Below, piece after piece: positions 1 to 5,671 of a DNA stretch of 5,671 bases. The first letter of the stretch is position 1, and each line of letters begins with the position of its first letter. The stretch is from Aquificota bacterium (GTDB lineage Bacteria; Aquificota; Aquificia; Aquificales; Hydrogenothermaceae), in contig JAADEU010000016.1 in NCBI GenBank assembly GCA_013153235.1, positions 1 to 5,671 of the forward strand, written 5' to 3'. A program made the position numbers and the translations under genes. The notes beneath the pieces are model-generated. The model was not told where the DNA came from. It was given only the letters and a program-made list of their open reading frames with translations, and did not search any database.

Positions 1-2
1 GC

Positions 3-1619
3 AACGATTACATAGACCTGACAACCAGAATGCAGGTTGAACTGAGGTATCTCCGTATAGAGGACATTCCCCAGCTGCTGAGGGAACTTGAGGAGGTCGG
101 AATCACCACATTCCAGACAGGTGTTGATAATTTCAGAAATATAGTTCAGGACCCGCTGGATGGTCTTGCCTTTGATAATGTGATACCAACCTGGGATATT
201 CTTCTGAAATTGCAGGATATATTCCTGAAAAAAGAGGAATGGGTCTGTAAGCTTCCCAGGAAGTTCAATATCTCTATATCAGGGAGTTTTTCCAACAGAT
301 GTAACGTTTACGGACATGATGCATGTTTTGTTCTTGCTGAAAAAGATGGAATTTTCGGCTTCAACGTTTTCCTGGGAGGGAAGGTTGGAGCTGTTGCTAA
401 GCCTGCCGATGTGTTTTTACTGGGGGAGGAGGTTCCCCCCTTTTTTGAAGCACTTGGCAGGGTTTTCAAAAAATACGGTTTCAAAGACTCCAGAAATAAA
501 AACCGTCTGAAATATCTGATAGATGCAGTTGGAATGGAAGAGCTTATAAAGGCTGTTGAAATAGAGGGAGGAAGGGGCTTCAGGTCCGGTGGTATCACCC
601 AGACACCGGTTCAGGGGGGAGACAAAACAGGAAAGGTTCAGCTTAAGGACGGGACTTTTGCCCTTCACATGGTTGTCCCGTCCGGAATCTTTTCTGGAAC
701 TGCCATGATTGAGGCAGCGGAATCCTCCCGGGAATACGGCGGGGGAGAGTTGAGACTCACGGTGGAGCAGAATCTATATGTGGTAGGTGTACCTGAAGAA
801 AAAATAGAAAAACTCCTTTCTGAAAATGTTTTCCAGAAATACAAAAATAAAACCTCCATATTCTTTGCCGACCTGATAGCCTGTGCCGGTACCGAGCACT
901 GTCCTTTCGGTGTAATACCAAACAAGCCAGACGCAATAAAAATGGCAGGTTATCTAACGGAGAAATTCCCTGATGCAACAGGAAAACTGAGGATGTACTG
1001 GTCTGCCTGCCAGAAGGGATGTGGAATACACGGACTTGGGGATATAGGGTTCGTCGGTGTCAAGTTCAGAAAAGATGGTCAGCCGGTTCTGGGTGTGGAT
1101 ATCCATTTTGGGGGAACAATAACAAGGGAAAGTGATGAGGGAAAGCTCCTTATAAAAAATGTTCCCCTTGATGAGGCGGAGCTATATGTGGAGGAGCTGG
1201 TGGCTGAATACCTCCGGCTGATGAAAAGGGATGAACCATTTGAGGAGTTTTACAGAAGGGTTCTGACAAGACTCTCCAGGGAGGCAGTCAGATTCTTGAT
1301 TGTTTTTAACAATCTGATGAAAAAGAAAGGGTTTGACCTGAGGATTGAGATAAATGAGCTGGTACTGGGCAGGTCAACGGAAGAAGAGGAGATTTTCGGT
1401 TACGGGTACCAGATATACAGAAGACTAACAGGGAAAGCCCCATACACACGACCTTCCATTATGGAAATATACGACCAGCCTGAACCGGAAAAACCATCAA
1501 GGCTTGGCGTCAGCATCCCAAAAAAGTTTGAGAAGGTGCTTATGAAGATGCTCTCTAAAAATCCTGAAAAACGCTACAGGGTGTTTACAGAGGTTGAACA
1601 GGATTTAGAGGAGATATAA
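3..1619 (+). CDS. nirA: Ferredoxin-type assimilatory nitrite reductase, 5'-truncated, with an extra C-terminal tail
   Basis: This enzyme reduces nitrite to ammonium with six electrons, probably from ferredoxin, in the cytoplasm. The frame is open to the window edge: codons before the ATG at 30 read NDYIDLTTR, a conserved nitrite/sulfite reductase segment. The ATG at 30 is therefore internal, and I estimate 60-90 N-terminal residues are missing. Numbering from that Met, the family features are PRKFNISISG (76-85), GFNVFLGGKVG (110-120), NRLKYLIDAVG (158-168) and the siroheme/[4Fe-4S] ligands C285-x5-C291 and C327-x3-C331. The usual fold ends near FEEFYRRV (404-411). About 115 residues follow, the last 75 resembling a protein-kinase C-lobe (separate entry). 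Nitrite rather than sulfite is inferred from the nitrate genes downstream. No NAD(P)H or flavin domain is seen, so a NirB-type enzyme is unlikely. Confidence 0.92.
   Translation, partial: NDYIDLTTRMQVELRYLRIEDIPQLLRELEEVGITTFQTGVDNFRNIVQDPLDGLAFDNVIPTWDILLKLQDIFLKKEEWVCKLPRKFNISISGSFSNRCNVYGHDACFVLAEKDGIFGFNVFLGGKVGAVAKPADVFLLGEEVPPFFEALGRVFKKYGFKDSRNKNRLKYLIDAVGMEELIKAVEIEGGRGFRSGGITQTPVQGGDKTGKVQLKDGTFALHMVVPSGIFSGTAMIEAAESSREYGGGELRLTVEQNLYVVGVPEEKIEKLLSENVFQKYKNKTSIFFADLIACAGTEHCPFGVIPNKPDAIKMAGYLTEKFPDATGKLRMYWSACQKGCGIHGLGDIGFVGVKFRKDGQPVLGVDIHFGGTITRESDEGKLLIKNVPLDEAELYVEELVAEYLRLMKRDEPFEEFYRRVLTRLSREAVRFLIVFNNLMKKKGFDLRIEINELVLGRSTEEEEIFGYGYQIYRRLTGKAPYTRPSIMEIYDQPEPEKPSRLGVSIPKKFEKVLMKMLSKNPEKRYRVFTEVEQDLEEI
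1389..1616 (+). other. Kinase C-lobe-like tail fused to nitrite reductase
   Basis: Residues 454-529 (counted from the Met at 30) match the order of motifs at the end of a Hanks-type Ser/Thr kinase. EIFGYGYQIYRRLTGKAPY stands where kinases have the helix F consensus D-I-[YF]-x-L-G-x-x-L-Y-x-L-L-T-G-x-x-P-[FY]. A Pro-rich linker follows (EPEKPSRLG), then IPKKFEKVLMKMLSKNP and EKRY, with R515 in the place of the subdomain XI invariant Arg, and an ending like the usual E-x-x-x-D-L-E-x-I. Glu454 replaces the normally invariant helix F Asp. No HRD, DFG or APE motif is visible in residues 411-453, and there is no N-lobe, so it cannot be an active kinase alone. The resemblance is seen in the sequence; descent from a kinase is inference. 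Confidence 0.68.
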
Positions 1620-1621
1620 AC

Positions 1622-1627
1622 AGGAGG
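1622..1627 (+). promoter_or_regulatory. Ribosome binding site of the nitrate transporter gene
   Basis: AGGAGG is a full-strength Shine-Dalgarno sequence lying 10 bases before the ATG at 1638, in the 18-bp gap after the nitrite reductase stop. It fixes the start of the transporter and shows it is translated independently within the same transcript. Confidence 0.85.
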
Positions 1628-1637
1628 CATAAACTAA

Positions 1638-2954
1638 ATGAAAACTGACCAGTTCCAGGTAAAGGGAAGTCCAACAACAGGCCTGATAATGGCCACATTT
1701 GGATTTTTTATAGGTTTTGCCGCAGTCTCCCTTTACGGACCTGTGGCGAAAAATCTGAAGGAGATTCTGGGCCTTTCAGGATTTTTGATGGGTCTCCTTG
1801 TGGCTGCACCAAACCTGACAGGTTCACTTCTCAGAATACCGTTTGCTGCATGGGTAGATAAGGTCGGGGGAAAAATTCCCCTTGCAACCCTCCTTATACT
1901 GTCTGTTATCGGTATGGCTGGGCTTTCAACGCTTTTATACCTGTACTATCCGAACCTTGAGCCGTGGATGTACTGGCTGATACTGTTTTTTGGTTTTCTA
2001 AGTGGATGTGGAATTGCAACATTTTCCGTAGGTATAGCCCAGACGGCATACTGGTTCCCAGAAAGCAAACAGGGATTTGCCCTGGGGGTCTATGCAGGCG
2101 TTGGTAACCTTGCCCCGGGTATATTTGGTCTCCTCCTCCCATTTGCCCTGAAGGAGATAGGTCTTACAACATCCTATATACTCTGGTTTGGATTTTTGCT
2201 GGTTGGAACGGTGATATACATACTATTTGCAAAGGATGCCCCGTACTTTCAGCTTATAAAGGCCGGTGTTCCCAGGGAGGAAGCGATAAAAAAGGCAAAA
2301 GAACTGGGTCAGGAGCTTATACCTACAGGAAGCCTGATAGATTCACTGAAGAACTCTGCAAGACACATAGAAACATGGGCACTTGTGGCCCTTTACTTCA
2401 CATCGTTTGGTGGTTTTCTGGCACTGACAGGATGGTTTATCGTTTTCTGGGTTGAGAGCTACGATATGGAGGTAAGGCACGCCGGACTGCTTATGGCATT
2501 TGGGTTTTCACTCCTTGCCTCTGTAATAAGGATATTTGGAGGATGGCTCTCAGACAAGATAGGCGGTGAGCTTGTCTCTATAATGGCGTTCTTTACCATA
2601 CTGGTTGGTGCCGTTATTGTGATTCTGGGAGGAAATACCAGCTTTGCCGTATCCCTTACCGGTGAGATTCTGATGGGAGCTGGTATGGGAATAGCCAATG
2701 GAGCTGTATTTAAGCTCGTTCCAAAGTATGTTCCCCACGCAACAGGGGGAGCCGCCGGATGGGTTGGAGGACTTGGAGCCTTCGGTGGTTTTGTTGTGCC
2801 TCCAATTCTGGGGATATTTGTTCAGAACTACGGAGTAATAGGTTATTCAAAAGGATTTATTGTTTATGTTGTTCTTGCGGTTATGGCGATTGTGATTTCT
2901 GCCCTGCTCTGGAAGGCTTACGGCAAAGAAATTAACAAGCCTATAGAGGAGTAG
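1638..2954 (+). CDS. narK: Nitrate/nitrite transporter, MFS NNP family (NarK/NasA type)
   Basis: This inner-membrane carrier of 438 residues should bring nitrate in for the two reductases. It is full length for a single-domain NNP protein and has about 12 hydrophobic segments. Two nitrate signature stretches are clear: FSVGIAQTAYWFPESKQGFA around 129-148, leading into GVYAGVGNLAPG, and ANGAVFKLVPKYVPHATGGA around 353-372, leading into AGWVGGLGAFGG. Arg66 (SLLRIPFA) and Arg298 (SVIRIFGG) match the two substrate-binding arginines of NarK-type transporters. MFS loop motifs DKVGGK (74-79) and DKIGGE (306-311) mark the repeat of the two halves. The central loop (about 200-245) is charged and cytoplasmic. 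The start is set by AGGAGG upstream. Placement between nirA and narB argues for assimilatory import; nitrite import or export cannot be excluded. In assimilatory operons this gene is often called nasA. Confidence 0.93.
   Translation: MKTDQFQVKGSPTTGLIMATFGFFIGFAAVSLYGPVAKNLKEILGLSGFLMGLLVAAPNLTGSLLRIPFAAWVDKVGGKIPLATLLILSVIGMAGLSTLLYLYYPNLEPWMYWLILFFGFLSGCGIATFSVGIAQTAYWFPESKQGFALGVYAGVGNLAPGIFGLLLPFALKEIGLTTSYILWFGFLLVGTVIYILFAKDAPYFQLIKAGVPREEAIKKAKELGQELIPTGSLIDSLKNSARHIETWALVALYFTSFGGFLALTGWFIVFWVESYDMEVRHAGLLMAFGFSLLASVIRIFGGWLSDKIGGELVSIMAFFTILVGAVIVILGGNTSFAVSLTGEILMGAGMGIANGAVFKLVPKYVPHATGGAAGWVGGLGAFGGFVVPPILGIFVQNYGVIGYSKGFIVYVVLAVMAIVISALLWKAYGKEINKPIEE
2946..2951 (+). promoter_or_regulatory. 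Ribosome binding site of the nitrate reductase gene
   Basis: GAGGAG lies within the last codons of the transporter gene, 7 bases before the ATG at 2959. Only 4 bases separate the transporter stop from this start, so translational coupling of the two genes is likely. Confidence 0.8.
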
Positions 2955-2958
2955 GAAG

Positions 2959-5439
2959 ATGGGTGAAGTACTGGCCACAGCCCAGTGTCCCTACTGTGGG
3001 GTTGGGTGTGGGCTTGAAGTCTTCAGGGATAAAAAGGGAAGGATAAAAATAAGGGGGGATAAATCCCATCCTGCAACAAAGGGGGATTTATGCCTCAAGC
3101 CCATTCCATACCCTAAGGTAATGGATATTGGAAGGGTCCCATTTCCCCTTTACAGGGAAAATAAAAAGGACCAGTTCAGACAGATTTCCTGGGAAGAAGC
3201 GGTCAGAATAATAGCAGAAAAACTGAAGGAAAATCAGCCTGACGAGAACTACTTTTATATATCCGGACAGCTTACCACAGAGGACAGTTATGTGATAAAC
3301 AAATTTGTAAAGGGATTTGTAAAAACAAATAACATAGATGCCAATTCACGGCTGTGTATGGCTTCTGCAGTAATGGGATATAAACTGGCATTTGGTTCTG
3401 ACGGTCCTCCAGGAAGCTATGAAGATATAGATGATGCTGACGCATTTGTATTTGCAGGTTCTAACGCTGCCTGGGCACACCCTGTTCTGTTCAAAAGGGT
3501 GTTAAACAGGAAAAAGAAGTATCCTGATGCAAAAATTGTTGTAATAGACCCTGTTTTCACAGCCACCGCAGAGAAGGCAGACCTCTGGATAGACATAAAG
3601 CCAGGAACGGACACGGTACTGTTTAACAGTATCCTCCACATACTCCATAAAAAGGGCTGGATTGATTATGACTTTATTGGGAAGCATACAGAAGGTTTTA
3701 TGGAGGCTGTGAAGGAAGCTGATAAATATCCACCTGAAGTTGCATCTAAAATATGCCAGGTTAAGGAGTCAAAAATCTATAAACTTGCAGAAATCTACGC
3801 TTTCAGCAAAAAGGTGCTTTCCTTTTGGACTATGGGATTTAACCAGTCCTCAAACGGTACAATGAAAAATCTCTCCCTTATTAACGTTCATCTGGCAACA
3901 GGAAGGCTGAACGAAAAGGGTTGCCCATTCTCACTGACAGGACAGCCAAATGCAATGGGAGGAAGGGAAGTAGGATATCTGGTAAACGGGCTTCCAGGGT
4001 ACAGGGATGTAAGGAACCCTGATGACAGGAGATTTATGGAGGAATACTGGGGACTGCCTGAAGGCAGTATAAAGGAAAAGCCGGGACAGACAATTGTAGA
4101 AGCTGTTGATGGTATGATTAACGGGGAAATAAAGCTTCTGTGGATAGTCTGTACAAACCCTGCTGTCACAATGCCCAATCTGAATAAATTCTGGAAGGCG
4201 TTGAGAAACACATTTGTTATAGTACAGGATGCGTATCTGACAGATTCTGTGGATTACGCAAATCTGGTACTACCTGCAACCCAGTGGGGTGAAAAGGAAG
4301 GAGTAATGACAGGTTCTGACAGGACTGTGACTTACAATAGGCCATTTGCGGAAGCACCACCCCAGTGTAAACACGACTGGGAGATATTCTGTATGGTGGC
4401 AAAAGAGATGGGATGGGGGGAGGCTTTCCCTTACAGTTCTTCAGAGGAAATTTTCAATGAATACAAAAAAACCACAGAGGGAAGACTGTGTGATATCTCA
4501 AAATGGAGTTACAAAGACCTTCCAAAACAGTGGGGAGGAAAATGGCTCTACCCTGACAAAAGGTTCCCCACCCCATCAGGAAAGGCAAAATTCAACCCAG
4601 CTGTATATTCTGAGCCTGCTGATAGACTTGAATATCCTTACTCCATAGCCCTTACAACAGGAAGGACAAAAAAGCAATGGCATACAATGACCAGAACAGG
4701 TAAGGCACACGAGCTTTTGAGGGATGAAGCTGAACCATTTATCTTACTCAACGATGAGGATGCCTTTGAGCTTGGTATATTTGATAACGATTACATAAAT
4801 GTCCGTTCCACAAGGGGGCAGATTTACATAAAAGCCAAGATAGGCAAAATCAAAAAAGGGGTAGCCTTTGCACCGTTTGGATACGGAAAAATCTACCATT
4901 TTCCATCAAATATACTGGTTTCAGATGCCATAGACCCTGTTTCTAAAGAACCGGAGCTAAAATTCTCTGCCATTTACATCAAAGCCAAAAAGAAAAGAAT
5001 CTACAGACTATCGGATGAGATTTACCAGAAGGTAAAACAGACATTCCCTGAGGTTAAAAACTTCCTGGATGAGGCCATAGAGAGAGGCTATAGATGTCTT
5101 TCACTGGAAGGTGTGGAAAAGATAAAAGGTGATTTTCTGAAAGACCTGACAGAGAAAATGAGAGAGCTTATGGATATATTCATTAATAATCCTACAGACT
5201 GGGAAAGAGCAACTCTACTGAATGAGGAAATTGCCCAGATTTACATAAAACTAAGGATACAGCCGTATCATCAGCAGCTTATCAGCAGGTCCTTTGGTAA
5301 AGCTGTGGGGGATATCTTTGACCTTCCTGAAGATGTATCACAGGCGTGGGAGTATACCCATGAATTTCTGGCCCACGGGATATTTGAACTGGTAAAGAAG
5401 CATTACGAAGAAGAGGCGGTTAAGAAAAATACAGAATAG
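2959..5439 (+). CDS. narB: Assimilatory nitrate reductase (molybdopterin, NarB type) with C-terminal globin-like domain
   Basis: This cytoplasmic enzyme reduces nitrate to nitrite. It is 826 residues long, about 100 more than I expect for a cyanobacterial NarB. The N-terminus carries the [4Fe-4S] ligands C10-x2-C13-x3-C17-x27-C45 followed by K47, with no Tat or Sec signal. NSRLCMASAV (129-138) supplies Cys133, the expected molybdenum ligand. The molybdopterin oxidoreductase core runs to about 545, including LTGQPNAMGGREVG (326-339), and the dinucleotide-binding domain covers about 559-675 (TTGRTKKQWHTMTRTG, then DPVSKEPELK). Residues 684-820 read as a globin domain (separate entry). Klebsiella-type NasA also has a C-terminal extension, a [2Fe-2S] BFD-like domain, but this tail contains only one Cys (C713), so it is not that. 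No diaphorase partner is visible, so ferredoxin is the likely donor. The gene is the last of the operon. Confidence 0.95.
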   Translation: MGEVLATAQCPYCGVGCGLEVFRDKKGRIKIRGDKSHPATKGDLCLKPIPYPKVMDIGRVPFPLYRENKKDQFRQISWEEAVRIIAEKLKENQPDENYFYISGQLTTEDSYVINKFVKGFVKTNNIDANSRLCMASAVMGYKLAFGSDGPPGSYEDIDDADAFVFAGSNAAWAHPVLFKRVLNRKKKYPDAKIVVIDPVFTATAEKADLWIDIKPGTDTVLFNSILHILHKKGWIDYDFIGKHTEGFMEAVKEADKYPPEVASKICQVKESKIYKLAEIYAFSKKVLSFWTMGFNQSSNGTMKNLSLINVHLATGRLNEKGCPFSLTGQPNAMGGREVGYLVNGLPGYRDVRNPDDRRFMEEYWGLPEGSIKEKPGQTIVEAVDGMINGEIKLLWIVCTNPAVTMPNLNKFWKALRNTFVIVQDAYLTDSVDYANLVLPATQWGEKEGVMTGSDRTVTYNRPFAEAPPQCKHDWEIFCMVAKEMGWGEAFPYSSSEEIFNEYKKTTEGRLCDISKWSYKDLPKQWGGKWLYPDKRFPTPSGKAKFNPAVYSEPADRLEYPYSIALTTGRTKKQWHTMTRTGKAHELLRDEAEPFILLNDEDAFELGIFDNDYINVRSTRGQIYIKAKIGKIKKGVAFAPFGYGKIYHFPSNILVSDAIDPVSKEPELKFSAIYIKAKKKRIYRLSDEIYQKVKQTFPEVKNFLDEAIERGYRCLSLEGVEKIKGDFLKDLTEKMRELMDIFINNPTDWERATLLNEEIAQIYIKLRIQPYHQQLISRSFGKAVGDIFDLPEDVSQAWEYTHEFLAHGIFELVKKHYEEEAVKKNTE
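5008..5418 (+). other. Globin-like domain at the C-terminus of NarB, proximal His replaced by Tyr
   Basis: Residues 684-820 align by eye, nearly without gaps at the start, with the globin domain of flavohaemoglobins (E. coli Hmp) and Aquifex thermoglobin. VKQTFP (692-697) matches Hmp VKATIP. Tyr711 falls at the B10 distal Tyr (Hmp Y29). NEEIAQ then RIQP (755-769) matches the Hmp stretch around its proximal His. VSQAWEYTHEFLA (793-805) matches the helix H pattern V-L-D-A-W-G-x-A-Y-x-x-L-A, and the domain ends KKHYEE. The haem-ligating position F8 (Hmp H85) is Tyr762, codon TAC at 5242-5244. The Hmp Tyr95 position is Gln772, and no E7 Gln is evident. Haem binding is therefore doubtful. Similarity is from remembered family sequences, not a search. 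Confidence 0.75.
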
Positions 5440-5459
5440 GGGACTGCCCCGTCCCCTAT
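5436..5459 (+). terminator. Hairpin between convergent genes, possible terminator for both strands
   Basis: ATAGGGGAC (5436-5444) and GTCCCCTAT (5451-5459) form a perfect 9-bp inverted repeat around the 6-base loop TGCCCC. The stop codon of narB (TAG, 5437-5439) is in the left arm and the stop codon of the - strand gene (TAG read from 5458 to 5456) is in the right arm. No T-run follows on the + strand. On the - strand a run of five T (5429-5425) follows about 6 bases after the stem. Termination is therefore better supported leftwards than rightwards. Confidence 0.6.
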
Positions 5460-5671
5460 GCCATAATGTCGATTGATGAAGAGGCTGCAGCAGTTGAGGC
5501 TGTATAGTTTGTGATAATGCTCATGATGCTGTTGTAAAGTTCTTCCTGTGACATGGATGTGTAATCAATCTGCTTAATCTGGTTAACGATGTTTGCCCTG
5601 TCTGTTTCAGATAAGGACTGCAGAGAATCCCTCACCTGCTGTCTCTGGTCTGGATTCAACTGCTGCATAAT
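5456..5671 (-). CDS. Small Gln-rich helical protein of unknown function, possibly 5'-truncated
   Basis: I do not recognise this protein. It is read leftwards and ends at TAG inside the hairpin shared with narB. From the Met at 5668 it is 70 residues, but the codon before it (ATT, Ile) is in frame and the window then ends, so the true start may lie outside. The visible part is polar, rich in Gln, Ser, Asp and Ile, and has no Cys, Trp or membrane segment. It looks like three amphipathic helices of similar pattern beginning at L4, L19 and M39, then a low-complexity tail ASTAAASSSIDIMA. The absence of overlap with another convincing gene, the stop codon at the hairpin and the coherent helix pattern favour a real gene. 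It is convergent to the nitrate operon and no functional link is implied. Confidence 0.6.
   Translation of the reverse strand: MMQQLNPDQRQQVRDSLQSLSETDRANIVNQIKQIDYTSMSQEELYNSIMSIITNYTASTAAASSSIDIMA

Noticed and set aside
30..32. ATG as the start of the nitrite reductase
   Set aside because: The frame is open upstream to the edge and the nine preceding codons encode a conserved part of the enzyme, so this Met is internal.
417..668. Open frames on the opposite strand within the nitrite reductase, and similar ones inside the other two genes
   Set aside because: They lie wholly inside strongly recognised genes and their translations show no family features; they are shadows.
1620..1637. A separate promoter for the transporter gene in the gap after nirA
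   Set aside because: The gap is 18 bp and is filled by a ribosome binding site; there is no room for a promoter and no clear -35/-10 pair just upstream.
4346..4648. A 100-residue + strand open frame inside narB
   Set aside because: It is an out-of-frame shadow of the NarB core, whose own frame is well conserved there.
4786..4797. Twelve-base repeat AACGATTACATA also present at 3-14
   Set aside because: Both copies encode Asn-Asp-Tyr-Ile inside unrelated conserved coding contexts; chance plus codon bias explains it.
4822..5253. Recurring IYIK peptide in NarB (residues 622-625, 672-675 and 761-764)
   Set aside because: Only four residues are shared, the first two are strand segments of the dinucleotide-binding domain and the third is in the globin helix F region; no duplicated flanks are seen.
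4984..5436. BFD-like [2Fe-2S] domain as the NarB extension, by analogy with Klebsiella NasA
   Set aside because: The extension has a single Cys (C713), so it cannot supply four cluster ligands.

Overview
The window holds a compact nitrate-assimilation operon on the + strand, followed by the end of a small convergent gene on the - strand. In order it carries the 3' part of a ferredoxin-type nitrite reductase (nirA-like, entering from the left edge), an MFS nitrate/nitrite transporter (narK/nasA-like, NNP family) and a molybdopterin assimilatory nitrate reductase (narB-like). After a short hairpin comes a small helical protein of unknown function read leftwards, whose start may lie beyond the right edge. 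The genes are spaced 18 bp and 4 bp apart, each with a good Shine-Dalgarno sequence, so they are probably one transcript. The pathway is import of nitrate, two-electron reduction to nitrite at a Mo-bis-MGD/[4Fe-4S] enzyme, then six-electron reduction to ammonium at a siroheme/[4Fe-4S] enzyme. Ferredoxin is the likely donor for both reductases, because neither shows a flavin or NAD(P)H domain.

The organism is probably a thermophilic or chemolithoautotrophic bacterium, with Aquificota as my best guess. The reasons are Lys/Glu-rich proteins, frequent ATA (Ile) and AGA/AGG (Arg) codons, the operon layout and the resemblance of one domain to the Aquifex thermoglobin. This is an inference from style, not from a marker gene.

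The notable part is that both reductases carry extra C-terminal sequence. The nitrate reductase runs about 150 residues past its molybdopterin-dinucleotide-binding domain. That tail reads as a nearly complete flavohaemoglobin/thermoglobin-type globin domain, but the haem-ligating proximal His position is Tyr (codon TAC). The nitrite reductase runs about 115 residues past its usual end. Its last 75 residues look like the end of the C-lobe of a Hanks-type Ser/Thr protein kinase, with no catalytic or activation-loop motifs. Protein kinases and globins are both known as separate genes in bacterial nitrate-assimilation loci. The arrangement suggests that neighbouring regulatory or gas-binding proteins became fused to the two enzymes and then lost their catalytic or haem-binding residues.

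There is no gene-free stretch longer than 300 bases. I saw no tRNA, rRNA, CRISPR array, insertion sequence or riboswitch. The operon promoter must lie left of the window.
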